A stretch of 64,000 bases of DNA, taken from contig CALSFV010000153.1 of NCBI GenBank assembly GCA_943737045.1, positions 27,262-91,261 of the forward strand, read 5' to 3'. The position numbers and the translations under genes were made by a program. The DNA comes from Parapristionchus giblindavisi. Its lineage: Eukaryota > Nematoda > Chromadorea > Rhabditida > Diplogasteridae. Of the stretch, positions 42,011 through 55,700 are shown one piece after another. Under the pieces are notes generated by a model. It saw only the letters and a program-made list of their open reading frames with translations, was not told the DNA's origin and made no database searches. Each line of letters begins with the position of its first letter. Positions within the stretch are counted from its first letter, which is position 1.

Positions 42011-43001
42011 GAGGCCGTTTATGTAAGAGTCGAACAAGGGTTGGCACAGGCCAAAAATTTTGATACCCTCAAAACTTGTGTATAGGGGTTATCGACCATG
42101 CTGATGAAGATAGGCATATTCATTTTGGCTCCAATGGTCCCGCAACGCCTGGGCGGGATTACGGTAAGATCACGTTTTCAGGCCATTCTCGGTTCATGGT
42201 AGAGCTAGAGGTATGAAAATTGGGCTCCTAGGACAGAATTCGATGGCGATGATGGCTGTCTACTTCATTAGTTTTGAAAATTTTCCAAAATGTCGTATAG
42301 TGGAAATTTTGATGGAGACGTTTGCGCCCCAGACGAGTATGACAGTTCGAACCGGCGTGACGAGAGGATCACAACGATGTACTATGAGCCATTATCTCCG
42401 TCGGGAAAGCTTTCATTGTCTCTTTATAGTGATCTGCGTCAGCATCAGGAGTTGTTTACGTCTCAATGCCGCGCGCTCCCGCTCCACTCTCATTTCCGCA
42501 CGCTCTCTCGCCACTCTAGTGAGTGCGAGATAGCGTGCGGAATTGAGAGACGCCTCTTGCAAGGCGCACTTCACTATATCGAGACAATGAAATCTTTCCC
42601 GACGGAAATAATATCTCATAATACATCGTTGTGATCCTCTCGTCACGCCGGTTCGAACTGTCATACTCGTCTGGGGCGCAAACGTCTCCATCAAAATTCT
42701 ACTATTCGACCTTTTGGAAAATTTTCAAAACAAATGAAGTAGACAGCCATCATCGCCATCGAATTCTCTCCTAGGAGCCCAATTTTCACACCTCTAGCTC
42801 TACCATGGACCGAGAAAGGCCTGAAAACGTGATCTTACCGTAATCCCGCCCAGGCGTTGCGGGACCACTGGAGCCAAAATGACTATGCCTATCTTCATCA
42901 GGATGGTCGATAACCCCCATACACAAGTTTTGAGGGCATCAGAATTTTTGGCCTGTGCCAACCCTCTCACAGATTTGCCCGACTCTTACACAAACGGCCT
43001 C
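42011..43001. mobile_element. TTAT-flanked foldback family, complete copy
   Basis: 991 bp, almost entirely two inverted arms of about 490 bp starting GAGGCCGTTTATGTAAGAGT. Direct TTAT at 42,007-42,010 and 43,002-43,005. The centre contains GCGCGCTCC... and GAGTGCGAGATAGCGTGCGG. Related copies lie at 47,727-48,123 (internally deleted) and from 63,024 to beyond the window. Confidence 0.85.
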
Positions 43002-43637
43002 TTATCAACATAACAAAAAAATAATAATAAGAAAGTTACAATCGAACGACTGAATTATTGATATTGAAGACTATACATAACAAAAATATTAATAAGAAGG
43101 AAGTGATGATGATGATGTAAAACGGTTTTGATGCCCCATCGATTCATTCTTTTATTCTAAAGGTTAGAAAGATCAAAGACCAAAGATCCATCCTAATCAG
43201 CTTGTTTTCAACTAATGTCAAACGACCTTATGTTCATTATTCAATCTGTCTTATAGCGAAATTGCACAGTTTGCCTTATTTTTATTCTTGTCACTTTTTA
43301 AACATCATAAAGTAAATTAAATGCATATTCATCTACGAACATCACAGTGAATTTTTATCAACAGAAATCCAACAGAGAAAATGAATTAACTGAAGTCAGA
43401 TATTACAAACATAAAAACTAATTTTAAATTTTTGAATAAAAAAAAGATTGACGAAAAGGTTTTGATCGATTCAAGTCTTTTTATCAAACAACCTAGAACA
43501 AAATGCCAAAATTCGTCCAAGCGAAACCAAATACGGCCTTGATAAAAATTTGCGAGATACGTCAATAGAAATGGAATGATTGGACGATAGGTGAAGAGAA
43601 AGATCTTTGATCTTTGATCTTTGATCTTTTTTCCTGC
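43002..43637. other. smn 3' flank, inverted
   Basis: Conserved smn downstream region in minus orientation (TTGATCGATTCAAGTC, AATGATTGGACGAT and a GATCTTTG triple repeat at 43,600-43,627). No gene. Confidence 0.5.
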
Positions 43638-44061
43638 CTACTTGTTGCCTCACAGATCCTGCATCGCCTGAAAATAATTGCGAATGAATTTTTGTCGAGG
43701 CGAATTTCAGCCCGATGATTTCGTGCTGCACTAAATCAAAACCTGTGCCAATTCAACACGTGTTTTGTTTTTACGTCAATCACTGTTCGTCTAATTTCTA
43801 AATTTCTCCTTTCACTCAAAAATCTCAATATTATTCAGTCAACAATAATTCTTCTCAACATTTGCATCTTGCTCGACAAGTCAGCCGTGTTTGATAATCT
43901 CACTAGCACTGGTATGCCACTAGCAACTGGTATGCTTCACCTGATAGTATCCAGTATGGTAGCCGCTCATGTACCATCAGCATGCTCGACAAGGCGTCAT
44001 CCTCACTCGGACGTGGAAGACCAGCGAATGAAGGAGGAGGGGGCGGGGCCAGTGAGGGAAT

Positions 44062-44757
44062 ATGAAAATGGAGATTATTGATTGATAGACCAGCGAATGA
44101 AGGAGGAGGGGGCGGGGCCAGTGAGGGAATATGAAAATAGAGATTATTGATTGATAGACCATCGAATGAAGGAGGAGCGGGCGGGGCCAGTGAGGGAATA
44201 TGAAAATAGAGATTATTGATTGATAGACCATCGAATGAAGGAGGAGCGGGCGGGGCCAGTGAGGGAATATGAAAATAGAGATTATTGATTGATAGACCAG
44301 CGAATGAAGGAGGAGGGGGCGGGGCCAGTGAGGGAATATGAAAATAGAGATTATTGATTGATAGACCAGCGAATGAAGGAGGAGGGGGCGGGGCCAGTGA
44401 GGGAATATGAAAAAAGAGATTATTGATTGATAGACCATCGAATGAAGGAGGAGCGGGCGGGGCCAGTGAGGGAATATGAAAATAGAGATTATTGATTGAT
44501 AGACCAGCGAATGAAGGAGGAGGGGGCGGGGCCAGTGAGGGAATATGAAAATAGAGATTATTGATTGATAGACCATCGAATGAAGGAGGAGGGGGCGGGG
44601 CCAGTGAGGGAATATGAATATGAAAATAGAGATTATTGATTGATAGACCATCGAATGAAGGAGGAGCGGGCGGGGCCAGTGAGGGAATATGAAAATAGAG
44701 ATTATTGATTGATAGACCATCGAATGAAGGAGGAGGGGGCGGGGCCAGTGAGGGAAT
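44062..44757 (-). repeat. 69-bp tandem array of smn YG-exon 5' end, 10 units
   Basis: Ten extra units follow the exon; nine are 69 bp and one has a 6-bp duplication (GAATAT). Units come in at least two types (CCAGCG...GGAGGGGG and CCATCG...GGAGCGGG) in a mixed order, which suggests multi-unit duplication steps. As in the 34-kb array, both the SMN frame and a second frame stay open. Confidence 0.92.
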
Positions 44758-44847
44758 ATGAAAATAGAGATTATTGATTGATTCATTAATATTGATTCAA
44801 AGTGTATATTTACAGATATTTACAAATATTCGATCTATTATTTTAAA

Positions 44848-44962
44848 GGCACGCCCCGGAGCTAATTTGCAACAGTCCGATCTGGCAATGCTCTCTCGTT
44901 TTCTTTGACTACGAGAGGGTGTTGTCAGATCAGGGAATAAAATTAGCTCGGGTGTTCAATGT
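44848..44962. repeat. Palindromic hairpin MITE in smn intron 7 (decayed)
   Basis: Arms TTTAAAGGCACGCCCCGGAG and TTAGCTCGGGTGTTCAATG, with GATCTGGCAATGCTCTCTCG / GAGAGGGTGTTGTCAGATC inside. Same position as in the other smn copies. Confidence 0.65.
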
Positions 44963-45734
44963 TACATATGCGTGAACTTCATATTGTAACACATTTCCCG
45001 CAATAATACTAGCAATAAATGTAAATAATAATCAATATCTTGTATTCCTTACCGGAGCCCGGAATGATCCGTGATCAGAGGGCGCGCCTCCGCTTCCGCC
45101 CATGCTCCGCCTCGACGCGCGTCCATTGCCGCGTTTCCGCGACGTCGACGCTACGCTCGGCTCCTAGCACGACATATGATCAATTGGATTACGGTATCAA
45201 TCGATAATCAACCAATCAATCAATACCTGCGATGCGACAATCGTATTATCAGATTCCCCATCTTCGACGTAATCTTCCTCTCTGAAATCGAAAAAAATAT
45301 ACTTATTTTCTGGTGTTAATCAATCAATAAAATGTCCCTAAAAATAATCAATACACTAACGGGTACAAGTCAGCGAGGGCAACGCTCTCGACATTCTCGT
45401 AGAAGTCAAAGCACACCTCGGCCGTGCCTGGTGCAGTGTCTACTCGCTGAAATGGATTGATATCGATCGTATTGATTGATTTTTTTTTCATTTAATAAAA
45501 AATACAGATACCAATCAAGTCCCTAGCAAAATTATTCTTCTCTTAAAGATAAGGGAAATCCATCAATGATATCCTCACCTATGAGGGAAGAATTGCGTAA
45601 TGATATGCTGTGAGGGAATTTTTGCTCTGAGTACATTTACAAATTATGGTAGAATCAATCGATAATGAATAGATTACGGTATAAATTAGCAATGACTCAC
45701 TCGGATGACCGCAGGATACAGTAGATCCTCATAG

Positions 45735-46422
45735 CAGGGATGGGCGAAAAAGATTTGTCGTGTTCGTTTTTTTTTTCGTTTTTTTTCGACCCCTGACGAA
45801 AAATAGTTCGATCGAAAAAATTTTCGTCTTTCTCTGAAATTTTTCGAGTTTTACACTACATATTCGGGGAGTTCAAAAACAACGAAATAAAGGGGAAACG
45901 GGATGTTCAACTATAAAAAAAGGTACTTTCGAAAGAATTTAAAATCTTTTTTTTTCATACTGTATGTTTTCCACTCGAGAAATGATCTAGTTCTTACTGT
46001 ATTTTCACTTTTTTCTGAATCGATGACGAATGTTTTGTGGTTTACGAATTTACGAACATCTATCAGATGCAGGAAAAATTCATATGACCCTTCCCTGGAA
46101 GTATGGAAGCAGGGAGATTTTCTCTACTGCGGAAAACTCGCCTCTCTCATTCCTATTACGAATCGCTGATTTTTCTCAATGTCAATATTCCTCTCATGGG
46201 TTTCGTTTGAGGTCGAATTTACTTTTCTTATTGTTTCTTCCTCTTCCATATTTTGCCTAAAATAAAGAATGACTTTCGAGCTCAACGATTTTAACATTCT
46301 GAATTGCTTTAACAGTTAAATTGATTTTTTTTCTCGTTTTTTTTCGATTTTTTTTTCGAGGTTTTGAAACGAAAATTTTTCGTTTCGATTTTTTTTCGTC
46401 CGATCATGTTCGCCCATCCCTG
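45735..46422. mobile_element. Non-autonomous hAT-type element interrupting smn exon 4
   Basis: 688 bp with ends CAGGGATGGGCGAA and TTCGCCCATCCCTG, a terminus common in hAT elements. The interior is rich in TTTTTTCG runs with no transposase domain I can recognise. The flanks (CCTCATAG left, CTGGTAGG right) are not a clean 8-bp duplication, and smn sequence does not resume on the right, so a deletion followed insertion. Confidence 0.75.
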
Positions 46423-46732
46423 CTGGTAGGTCAAATGTATCGCCCCTCTCCTATACTTCTTATGCCACATAGGCTTGTCTTGTCTTTAAGCTTCTTTCAC
46501 AGTAAAAGAGGTTAGAAGAGTCAAATAAAAAATAATTTTTTTATCCAATGTTATTATTGTTTATTACATCATTAATTATTATTAAGCATTACATACATAT
46601 AACAGATAAATGGGACAACATGAGGGGGGATCGGTTGTTGTGGGGTTTGGTGTTATGTATATTTGGGTATTTGGTTGGACATAGCAATAAGCAAACTGGA
46701 GATCGGGAATGGCTATTACTGATATTGATTTG
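46423..46732. other. Intergenic, no gene seen
   Basis: Marks the end of the smn/tspo cluster; sequence from here is not repeated in the cluster. It precedes the stop codon of the minus-strand ZYG-11-like gene. Its AT-rich end may hold that gene's polyadenylation signal. Confidence 0.4.
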
Positions 46733-49700
46733 TTAATTTGCTGATCCATTCTCCTTCTTCTCTTTGAGTATTTGAGAAATACGAGTATACAATTCTTTCA
46801 TTTTCTCATTCTTCAGTAATCTGTTGGATTCGAGAGCCTCGAAGCGTTCCATAACTTCTTCGACTCCTTCCGAATATAAAATACTGCAAAAACAAAAGAT
46901 TAAAGGCACACACTAAGCTCATTTGAAACTCTCTGCTCCGACGATTGTTTTTTTTACTAGTATTAACAAAATAAAATAAAAACAACAAAAATAATAATAT
47001 ATTTACTTTATGTAATCACAATCGTTGATCGTGGAAAGACAAGCGATAGTTAAGGAGTAGAGGGCGAACATTTGAACTCCGGGATAGTTAGTGTTAAATA
47101 GGAGATCAAAGAATGGAGTGAATGTACTGCAATAGATTTTAATTAATCATGACTAACGATAAAGCTGCTAATTGCAAAATACTACACAGGTTTTAAATAG
47201 TAAATAAATAGGTCTGAAATATAGCACTTCATATGTATTTTGATCTTTATTTCCTTTCCTGACTATGATGAACTCTTAACACTGAGAAAAAAATGTGAAA
47301 CACCACAATCAACAACTTAAAGAGACGGAACTAAATCACTCCCACATTGCTTTTTCCATTCATTATTCCTGTTTTAACAGACGGATAAACAAATAAAATA
47401 AATAAACAAAATACCGAAAGATTCTGCTGGTGCAATGTATACTCATTCGAAGTTCTTCAACGGGACAGCTTTCCATATGGTTTTCCTGAAACTTTTCACT
47501 GTTTGTCATGTGTACTTGAAAGATCAAAGATCAAAGATATCTGACCAAAAAACGACCAGTCATCTGTCGGTATTGCAGGGTATAGGAAAGTAGCGGTGAT
47601 GAAATCAAAAGGACAGAATGCCCAGGACGAGATAAAGGTTTTGACGAGTCGGAATTCTCATCCACATCATTCTAAAGAATTCTGTGATTAAGTAATTTGC
47701 AATTAATCTCTTATTGAATGTTTTATAGGTCGTTTGCATTAGAGTCGTGCAAATCTGGAGGAGGGTTGGCACAGACCAAAAATTTCGATACCCTAAAAAC
47801 GTGTGTATAAAGGCTACCGACCCCGCTGACGAAGATGGACATAGCCATTTTGGCCCCAGTGGAATTTTAGGAATATTTTCAAAATAAATGAAGTAGACAG
47901 CCGTTATTGCCATCGAATTCGGGACCATGAGCCCAATTTTCATCCCCCTAGCGCAACCATGAAAACGTGTTTATACCGTAACCCGCCCAGGCATTGTGGG
48001 ACCACCGGGGCCAAAATGAATAAGCCCATCTTCATCAGCGGGGTCGATAACCCCTATACACAAGTTTTTTTTTAAATTTTTGGAGTGTGCCAACCATTGT
48101 TCGACTCTTACGCAAACGAACTCTTATGTTATCAAATATCGTATATCGAAAAATCATTGGATTATGATTCGTTTGAATGGTTCTAGCTAATCAACGGCGA
48201 TTATGACCGAATGAGGCATTTTTGTTCATATTCTTTCTTCTCATAGTTTTTCTTTCTCTCTAATCTAGTTAGTCCTCGAGAATCCAAAATATTGCGTTTT
48301 CGCAAACTTAAGTTTAAACATAATTTAAAGGAAAAGCAGAGCAGAAGGCGAAACCGAGAAACAGAAGCATTTATTAATTTTTGAATCAGCATGATTTTAT
48401 GAAACCTCAATATGTTAGCATGATTCTCGCGAACTAACTAGATTACAAGGAAAGAAAAACTGAAAATAAAAATAGGAACAAAATGCCTCAATCGGTTATA
48501 ATCGACTTTGATTGGCTAGAATGATTCAGAATTGTTCAAACGAATCATGATCCAATGATTTTTCGATGTATGATGCTTGAGTAAGACTCGACTAACAAGG
48601 GTCTTTTATGTCTCAGTGAGACTTTTGAAAGAGTATTTTTCCTCGATAGGTATAGGTTAAATATTATGGGAGCCAAAAATTAGCTGTTGCCATGCACTTT
48701 CAGATTTTTTATAATAAATTTTAATTTTGTGAAAATGCAATTTTCAAGTGCGCATTTCACGGCTCTTTCAGGGGCTCCTTATTTCATATACTGTTTGTCG
48801 CCTAAGTTTTGTGATTTTTTTTCAACATTTTTCAAAAAAAATTACAAAATTAAATTAATTATATAAAATCTGAAAGTGCATGGCAGAAGCTAATTTTTTG
48901 GCTCCTATCATCTTTTTCCTATACCTATCGAGGAAAAATACTCATATTCAAAAGACTAACAATAAGAAGACTTCCCTTGTAAGTGCCGGCACAGTGAAAA
49001 ATAATCAAATTTTGGGGATCGGGGATCTCAAAGGTGCTGAAGATGATGGCGATGTTCATTTTGCACCTAGAACCACCTTTGAGGCCAGATAACCTCGTCT
49101 TGAAATCGCGTGTATAGTCTTTCTCGTCAAACGATTATGCTAAAAATTCAAATAGGCAGTAATTCAAATTTTTTAAATTTCAGAAAATTTTTCTTGAAAA
49201 AATAATTAGACTGGCTTAATCGCCATAAAATTCTGCCTCGAAGGAAAAATAGTCTGCGAATTTTAGCTTCATCGTGTGACGAGAAATAACTAAAAACGCG
49301 ATTTCAACGCGACTTCGTCTAGTCTCAACGGTGGCTCTAGGCGCAAAATGAACTTGACCATCGTTATAAGCACCTTTGATATGAGAACCCCGATCTCCTA
49401 AATTTGATTTTTTCATTGTGCCAGAATTCAATGATTTGAGTTGATTCTTACGCAAACGGTCTCATATTATGTTTGCATTATTATTAATAATATTTCCATT
49501 TATTTTTCTATGTGTTTTGAAAAGGTGAAAAGAATGAGAAGGAGAAAAGAGTACATGAAAGAGCTCTGGTTTTGATTTGATATTATGAGACGACATTTTG
49601 AAAATTATTTTCTTAAATCTTCCATAGGTGGGCTTACACGAATAAATCGGGACAAATGATGCTGACAAGAGCTTCATGGTTCTCTGGCATAATCGCAACT

Positions 49701-52700
49701 TTGTATACTGTCAATAGAATCTGAAAATTCGTGCTAAAATACAAAAATAATTATGAAAATAAGGAAAATGAAAGAAATTGAAGGAATAATAATTTAAACA
49801 TGTACGCAACTATTACGGTAAATAACTTACGAGTTCATCCGATGGGTGGACGATCGGCCCATCACGTACCATTCTGAACAGAAGTTCAAGGCCCTGGTTC
49901 CGAACAAATTGGAAAGACGATTCAGCCGATAAATCTACAATAGACATGCAGGAATTTAAATATAACAAGTTTCTTTTCCAAAACATTATATATGATTTAA
50001 ATGAGAAGTCCCGCATAACCCTGGCGCGCAACTTTAGGGAATATAAATTTCCAAATTACTTGCAGTAAGATCTGATTTTGAGTCTTTCAAAATATTAAAG
50101 CACGGCCAAAATGTGTTACTAAGTGAATTGCAAAAAAAAATCAAATGCACTGTCCTATATGTAGAATAACTTTAGCTATCTTTACATCTTCACACTTTGT
50201 TCGCGAAAATATTTGATGAACTCCGCCTTTAAAGAAGGGGAGCTAGGATATTTGTAGATTGTACTATTATCATAAAGAATGTTTAATATCTTAGCCGTCT
50301 TTAATATCAATATTTAATTTGAGTTGCCGAACCGAAATCGTGTAAAGCAACGGAGCGCCATCACTATTATATTGATTTCATCACTTAATTATTCATGATT
50401 TTTGATGGATAAACAAACAAATAAACAAAGAAATAAATATAAATGGAAAATTACTTAGCAGATCGCAGATCGGATCGAGGAAATAAGAAGATTCTACATT
50501 GATCGTAGTGATAAAATGCTTGATTGATTATCAAGATCATAAGCCTTTCATCAGTTAGGTACGATAAGGCTTTGGGTTTGATTCTCAGGATGTGTCCAAC
50601 TTGATTAAGGATAGAATGCAAGCTGAATACAATCTTGATTATTATATGGGCGATCGTTTCGGCAACGGATCATACATCGTTTGGGAGATGGCCTATAGCA
50701 ACAAAAGGTGTGTCATTGTTGTTAGCAGGAGTGTACGGTATTGGGCTATCGCTACCATCAATAATCGCGACCTTTTTCAGTCTACCCATGATTCTCAAAC
50801 ATGACCCCGGGTTGACAATGACCGAAGTCGAAAAATTCATGATGGCCGGAGACCAAATACTATTTGCAATTATATCAAAAGCGAGTCAACTTTTATGTTT
50901 CTCAATACCGTAACCCGAACTACTCGTAAAGGACGCACCGGGATTTGCCGTGAGCTACGCCACAATACTATAGGGTAGGATGGTTCCGGTTACGGTATCA
51001 AGTAAAATAAAAGATGGCTCACTGTTGATATAATAGCAAACGTATTTCGGCCATCATGAATTTTTCAATTTCGGTCATTCTCAACCATGAACCCCGTGTC
51101 ATGGATCGACTCTAAAAATCAGTTCGCGATTACTGATGGCAATTTTTCAGCTTTTGTGGCTATAGGCCATCCTCCAAACGATTTATGATCCGTTGCCGAG
51201 ACGATCGCCCCCCCCCCCTGATTATATTCTTTGAAATGAAGAGAAAGTATATATATTGCTAGTGTCGCGAACAGTCTTCCTTTTGCCGCGCTACCCGGAC
51301 AGCCGCGTTGGTCTCCTGACTTTTGCTTTGGCCCTTCGCTTACGAAATGCGAAGAGAATAGGAGAAGACGAATAAGCCATTCACTATGTGCATTTCAAGA
51401 GAATAAATTACGCCGAGAACAAACAAGCCCTAATATGGACAACAGATTTTTCAACTTTCCTTTCTTGTTATTTCTTTATTTATTTCATCAAATTACATTT
51501 CTAATAAGTAACTCATAGGGGAAACAGGTGAGGGAATTACACGCACAAAAGGAAGACTGCGGGATGCGGGATAATACAGGTAAAGTGACTTACAGCTCGA
51601 CATTTTTATGCTCCAGTGTATGATTCAAAGAATGGAACATAATCGATCTATGTCAAATGAGCAGTGTTCCCGAAGATTGGTTGCCAGCAGTAAGCAACTC
51701 TAAATTAATATAATAGATTTTATATAGGACAGAGTTTTTGATTTTTTTTTGCAATTCTTGTCAAGCAAAAAAAAATGGCAGAATAATTCTTCACTTTGTT
51801 TGCGGTGTTCATCGCACACAAAAGACCGGGAAGAGAAAAAAGTCGAGAACATAGTGAAAATGATTTTTGCCATTTTTTTTGCTTGACAAGAATTGCAGAA
51901 ATTTTCAAATACTGTCCTATATGTTGATGGAAAGCCATGAGAGAATTATCATTAATCGAATTAATAAAATATCAATTACTTTTTCCAGTATACTTATTAT
52001 TCCTCGGCCTTCAGCAATGTTCAGACAGCGTTCAAAGCATAAGTAGAACGGTTTTAACACTCTCCAGCAGACTGAGCTGTTTATTCCTGTGAGATTATAG
52101 ATCATTAATGTGACACAAACTTGAAATTCTCCGCTCTGGCCACACTCTTTCGCTTTATTTGTCTACGAGAGATGCGGAGAGTAATAATTTATCGGTGTAT
52201 TTTAAGCAAATTGCCAATGACCTCTTCAAATAACTAAATTAAAGAAGGGGACCCGTGAGTTGGCATGACTGACTCCCGCCACGATAAGCATGTTGGCTAT
52301 TGTTTATATTATATGGTAATTGGCGTAAGGGATAATGAGAAAATACGACGCGAGCTACATTCATTTGAAGTTGACAATAAAAATTGCATAGATATGCAAA
52401 ATTCACCAAACAAAATTTGAAAAAGTTGTTTTCGCACATAGTTAAGGCATATTTAACAATTATCATTAAAAACGGAGGCCAAAAATTTTTTCCTGTCGAA
52501 AGGTTTCATAAACTTTTACAAGAGATCCGTGTTGAAGTCACATCCTGAGTTAATTTGAGTTTCGGCTTCGGCAACACTCTCTAAGAAGGCGAGAGAGCAT
52601 TGTCAGAGAGTATAGTTTCAAATTAGCTCGGGGTGAACCTTTAAAGTAAGCTTCAAGACAGTGACGTATTTTTTGAACGTATTTCGTATTTCTTAAAAGG

Positions 52701-55700
52701 CGTTCTCGCTAAGACCGCAAGCAAAGTGGCACAGTTGGTGAAAATCGTTTCTGTGCGCTCAAACTTGACAGATGGAGTGCCTAGGGGTGGGATACACTTC
52801 AGCCAAAAAATTGGACTCCAGATGTGATCTTTGATCTTTGATCTCGCGAAAAATAAAGTTGAGATTTTCCTATCTTGTTTATATACCATTCGAAAGAGCG
52901 CAAAAAGTTATGCTAGAATGTAAATTTTCGTTTTTTCTCCTATAACAAATCACAGTCCTACTCAATTTTTCTCTCTCTTACCCTCTTTCAAACGTGAACA
53001 TCGATTGGTTGAGCTTGTCCGAATCTGGAACCGTACTAATGGTTTGCCCCCAAATGAGGCTTGTTCGCAGGCATGCATGGCTTAATCTTTTATCTGAGCA
53101 TATCACCGCTGGCAGGATCAACCAGGTAACTGTCATACGACACAGTCGTACATTTGCATGCCCCGATGTAGTGTTTCTAAACAATCCTAAAGGAATCCTA
53201 AAGGAGAAAGGGCGTGTGACGGACACATAAACAAACAAACAGACGTGACCTTTCATTTTATAGAATAAAGTAACTCTCTCGAGCTATTCAGCGATCGTGA
53301 CTTTATAGTAGAATCAAGAACTCGTCATTTGCATACTTTATCAGCTAAATATGTCAAGAAAACCACTTTCTTAAGGTCATACACATTGGCAAAAGCCTTG
53401 GGCAGCATTGGAAAGCCAGCGAAAAATCAGCAAAAAAACATTGTCCTGGGGTGGGGTTCGAACCCACCCTAGGAAAATGAGCAAGATCGGGCGATAGCGT
53501 TGGCTTAAAAGTGATATTCCGACAAAATCGATTTTTCTCAATTAATTTTTATTAAATTCTACATGAAATTTGCTACAAGATAGCGTCAGTGGAATTCCCC
53601 CGAGATTATTGTAAAGTGTTGATTTATTTTTTTAAAGATTGAAAACGTCCAAAAAATTGGTTTTTCGCTCATTACGGGAGCTATACTAGACCTAGAACTC
53701 TGCAAATTTACATTCTAGCATAACTTTTTGCGCTCTTTCGAATGGTATATAACAAGATAGGAAAATCTCAACTTTATTTTTCGCGAGATCAAAGATCAAA
53801 GATCACATTTGGAGTCCAATTTTTTGGCTGAAGTGTATCCCACCCCTAGGCACTCCATCTGTCAAGTTTGAGCGCATAGAAACGATTTTCACCAACTGTG
53901 CCACCTTCCATCCCGTTCACTGCATTCTTACCGAGAACGCCTTTTAAAAGTAGAGTTTCAGTTTTGAAATACCAGAGTAGATAGGAGCTTACGAATTCAA
54001 CAATTTGATGAAATACATGGCATTGTTTAAGACAAGATGATCACGAGGTTGCCTCATTACATCCAGGCATGCTTCAACGCAGGCATTCACTTTCGATGGA
54101 TCAATAGGTTCACATTCATTAAACTGTAATTATTAGTATTATTATTTTTAGTATTATTGTTGTTTTTATTATTATTGTTATTATTATGATTATTGTTATT
54201 ATTATTAATATTATTGTTAATAATTACCGCCATGAGAGACGGAAAATTGTTTCGCCAATTTCATCATCATATCTGTTTTGCTTAATGTAGTAATTCAGAG
54301 TACTCAAGGAGGTTGAAGCACTCCGATAATTACAAATCTGAACACTCTCCTTTATCCAAGGATATAAGGAAAAATCATGCCAGTCGAGCTGCGTTCCTAA
54401 AAGCCAGATTGGAATTTGGAGAAAAATGATAAACAAACACGCGAAACGATGGAGAGTAAAAGTCAGAGTCAGAGTCACTAACCTATGAGGCACACGGTCT
54501 GCATCCTGTCGTGTCTTTCCATAATGATCTTCATATGCTCAACATCAATCGAACTCTGCTCTATATCTACATCAGAAATGTCGATACATGCGAGTTTAGG
54601 CCATGGCGAAGCTTTTTTCTTGAGTATTCTCTCACAAATTATTGATGTTAAATTGATCCTGAAAGCACAATCATCTCTTCTGCATTTCGAATGTCTGCGC
54701 TAGACACGTAGTCTGAAAACGTCACTCAACAATAGGATGAGAACCGATGAATGATCACCGAGTGGATGAGAACTATTTGAGAGACAAGCGCTAGTGAATA
54801 GAGGTGATATGACATTTCGGAAAAAATTGGGAAAATAGTAAATGGGAGAAATCCAAATGAAAAAAAAACACTCTTTGGGAAAGCCAATTTCGGAAAAGGG
54901 TATTTCGGAAAGTTTTGTTTCGGAAATTCGGTTCCTGAAACACATTTCAGAAATTGTTTTTCGGAAATTCGGTTCCGGAAAAGGAGACATCGGAAGGCAC
55001 TTTCTGGTTTTTGGCCCGGGGAGAATTTGCATTAATCATTCACCACTCGCCATTTCTTAATTAGTTTCTATTTCTCCATTGAGCTGTCTAAATGCGATGT
55101 AAAATGTGTAAATACCGACCCTGCCTTTACGGAATGAGAAGCCAAAATGAAGAATTGCTCTCTCTAATTTCGCACTCTCTAGTTCAAATCCTAATAAAAT
55201 TTAATATAATTACAAATATCTATAAAAGCCGTCTTCCTCCTTCTTCGTTTCAGTCCAGTGCTCTCCCATTTCGAGGAGAGGGCGGGGAGCACGGGCCCCC
55301 ATTGGACTGCCCTCCCTAAAATGGGAGGGCATGCCTTCCCCTATCAGGGGAGCAGTTCTGCAAATGCAGAACTTATGTAAATTACCACGGGCCAAAAAAC
55401 AGGAAAGTTCCCATCGGAAAAATTTCCTTGCGCAAAACGCTTGTCGAAATTCAAATTAAATCAAATCAAATCATATATTCCTGTGTAAGAAAGGTACGGA
55501 GATGGAAACCTATTGCCGAATTTACTCTATTTTCAAAAAGCGCGCCCTTCTCTGCAATGGCCTGATAGTTCATTCATGTTTAATGCGATCAATAAGCTAA
55601 ATCAGCATAAAATAAATCGTGTACTGAATGTAGAATAACTTTTGCTACCTTTCTGTCTTCAGAGTTTGTTCACGAAAATATTCGTGGGACACCACCTTTA

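Larger units (their letters stand above)
43638..45734 (-). pseudogene. smn-1: smn-1 exons 4 (partial) to 9, frameshifted YG box
   Basis: Exon 4 is cut after PYEDL by a hAT element (45,734-45,701 remains). Exon 5 (45,446-45,361), exon 6 (45,281-45,227) and exon 7 (45,163-45,053) are open and in phase. The YG-box exon (44,061-43,941) lacks 5 nt inside LMSW (GTACCATCAG instead of GTACCAGCTCATCAG), which destroys the frame of the [12 protein letters not shown] motif. Its acceptor is also CAT. The terminal exon (43,667-43,638) reads AMQDL then TGA. Exons 1-3 are missing. Confidence 0.87.

Noticed and set aside
42213..42694. Overlapping frames on both strands around 42.2-42.7 kb
   Set aside because: Mirror-image readings of the TTAT foldback element, repeated at 63.4-63.7 kb. 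No coding evidence.
43977..44786. 269-codon repetitive frame ([12 protein letters not shown] units)
   Set aside because: Same reason: an alternative frame of the 10-unit smn array, not a novel repeat protein.
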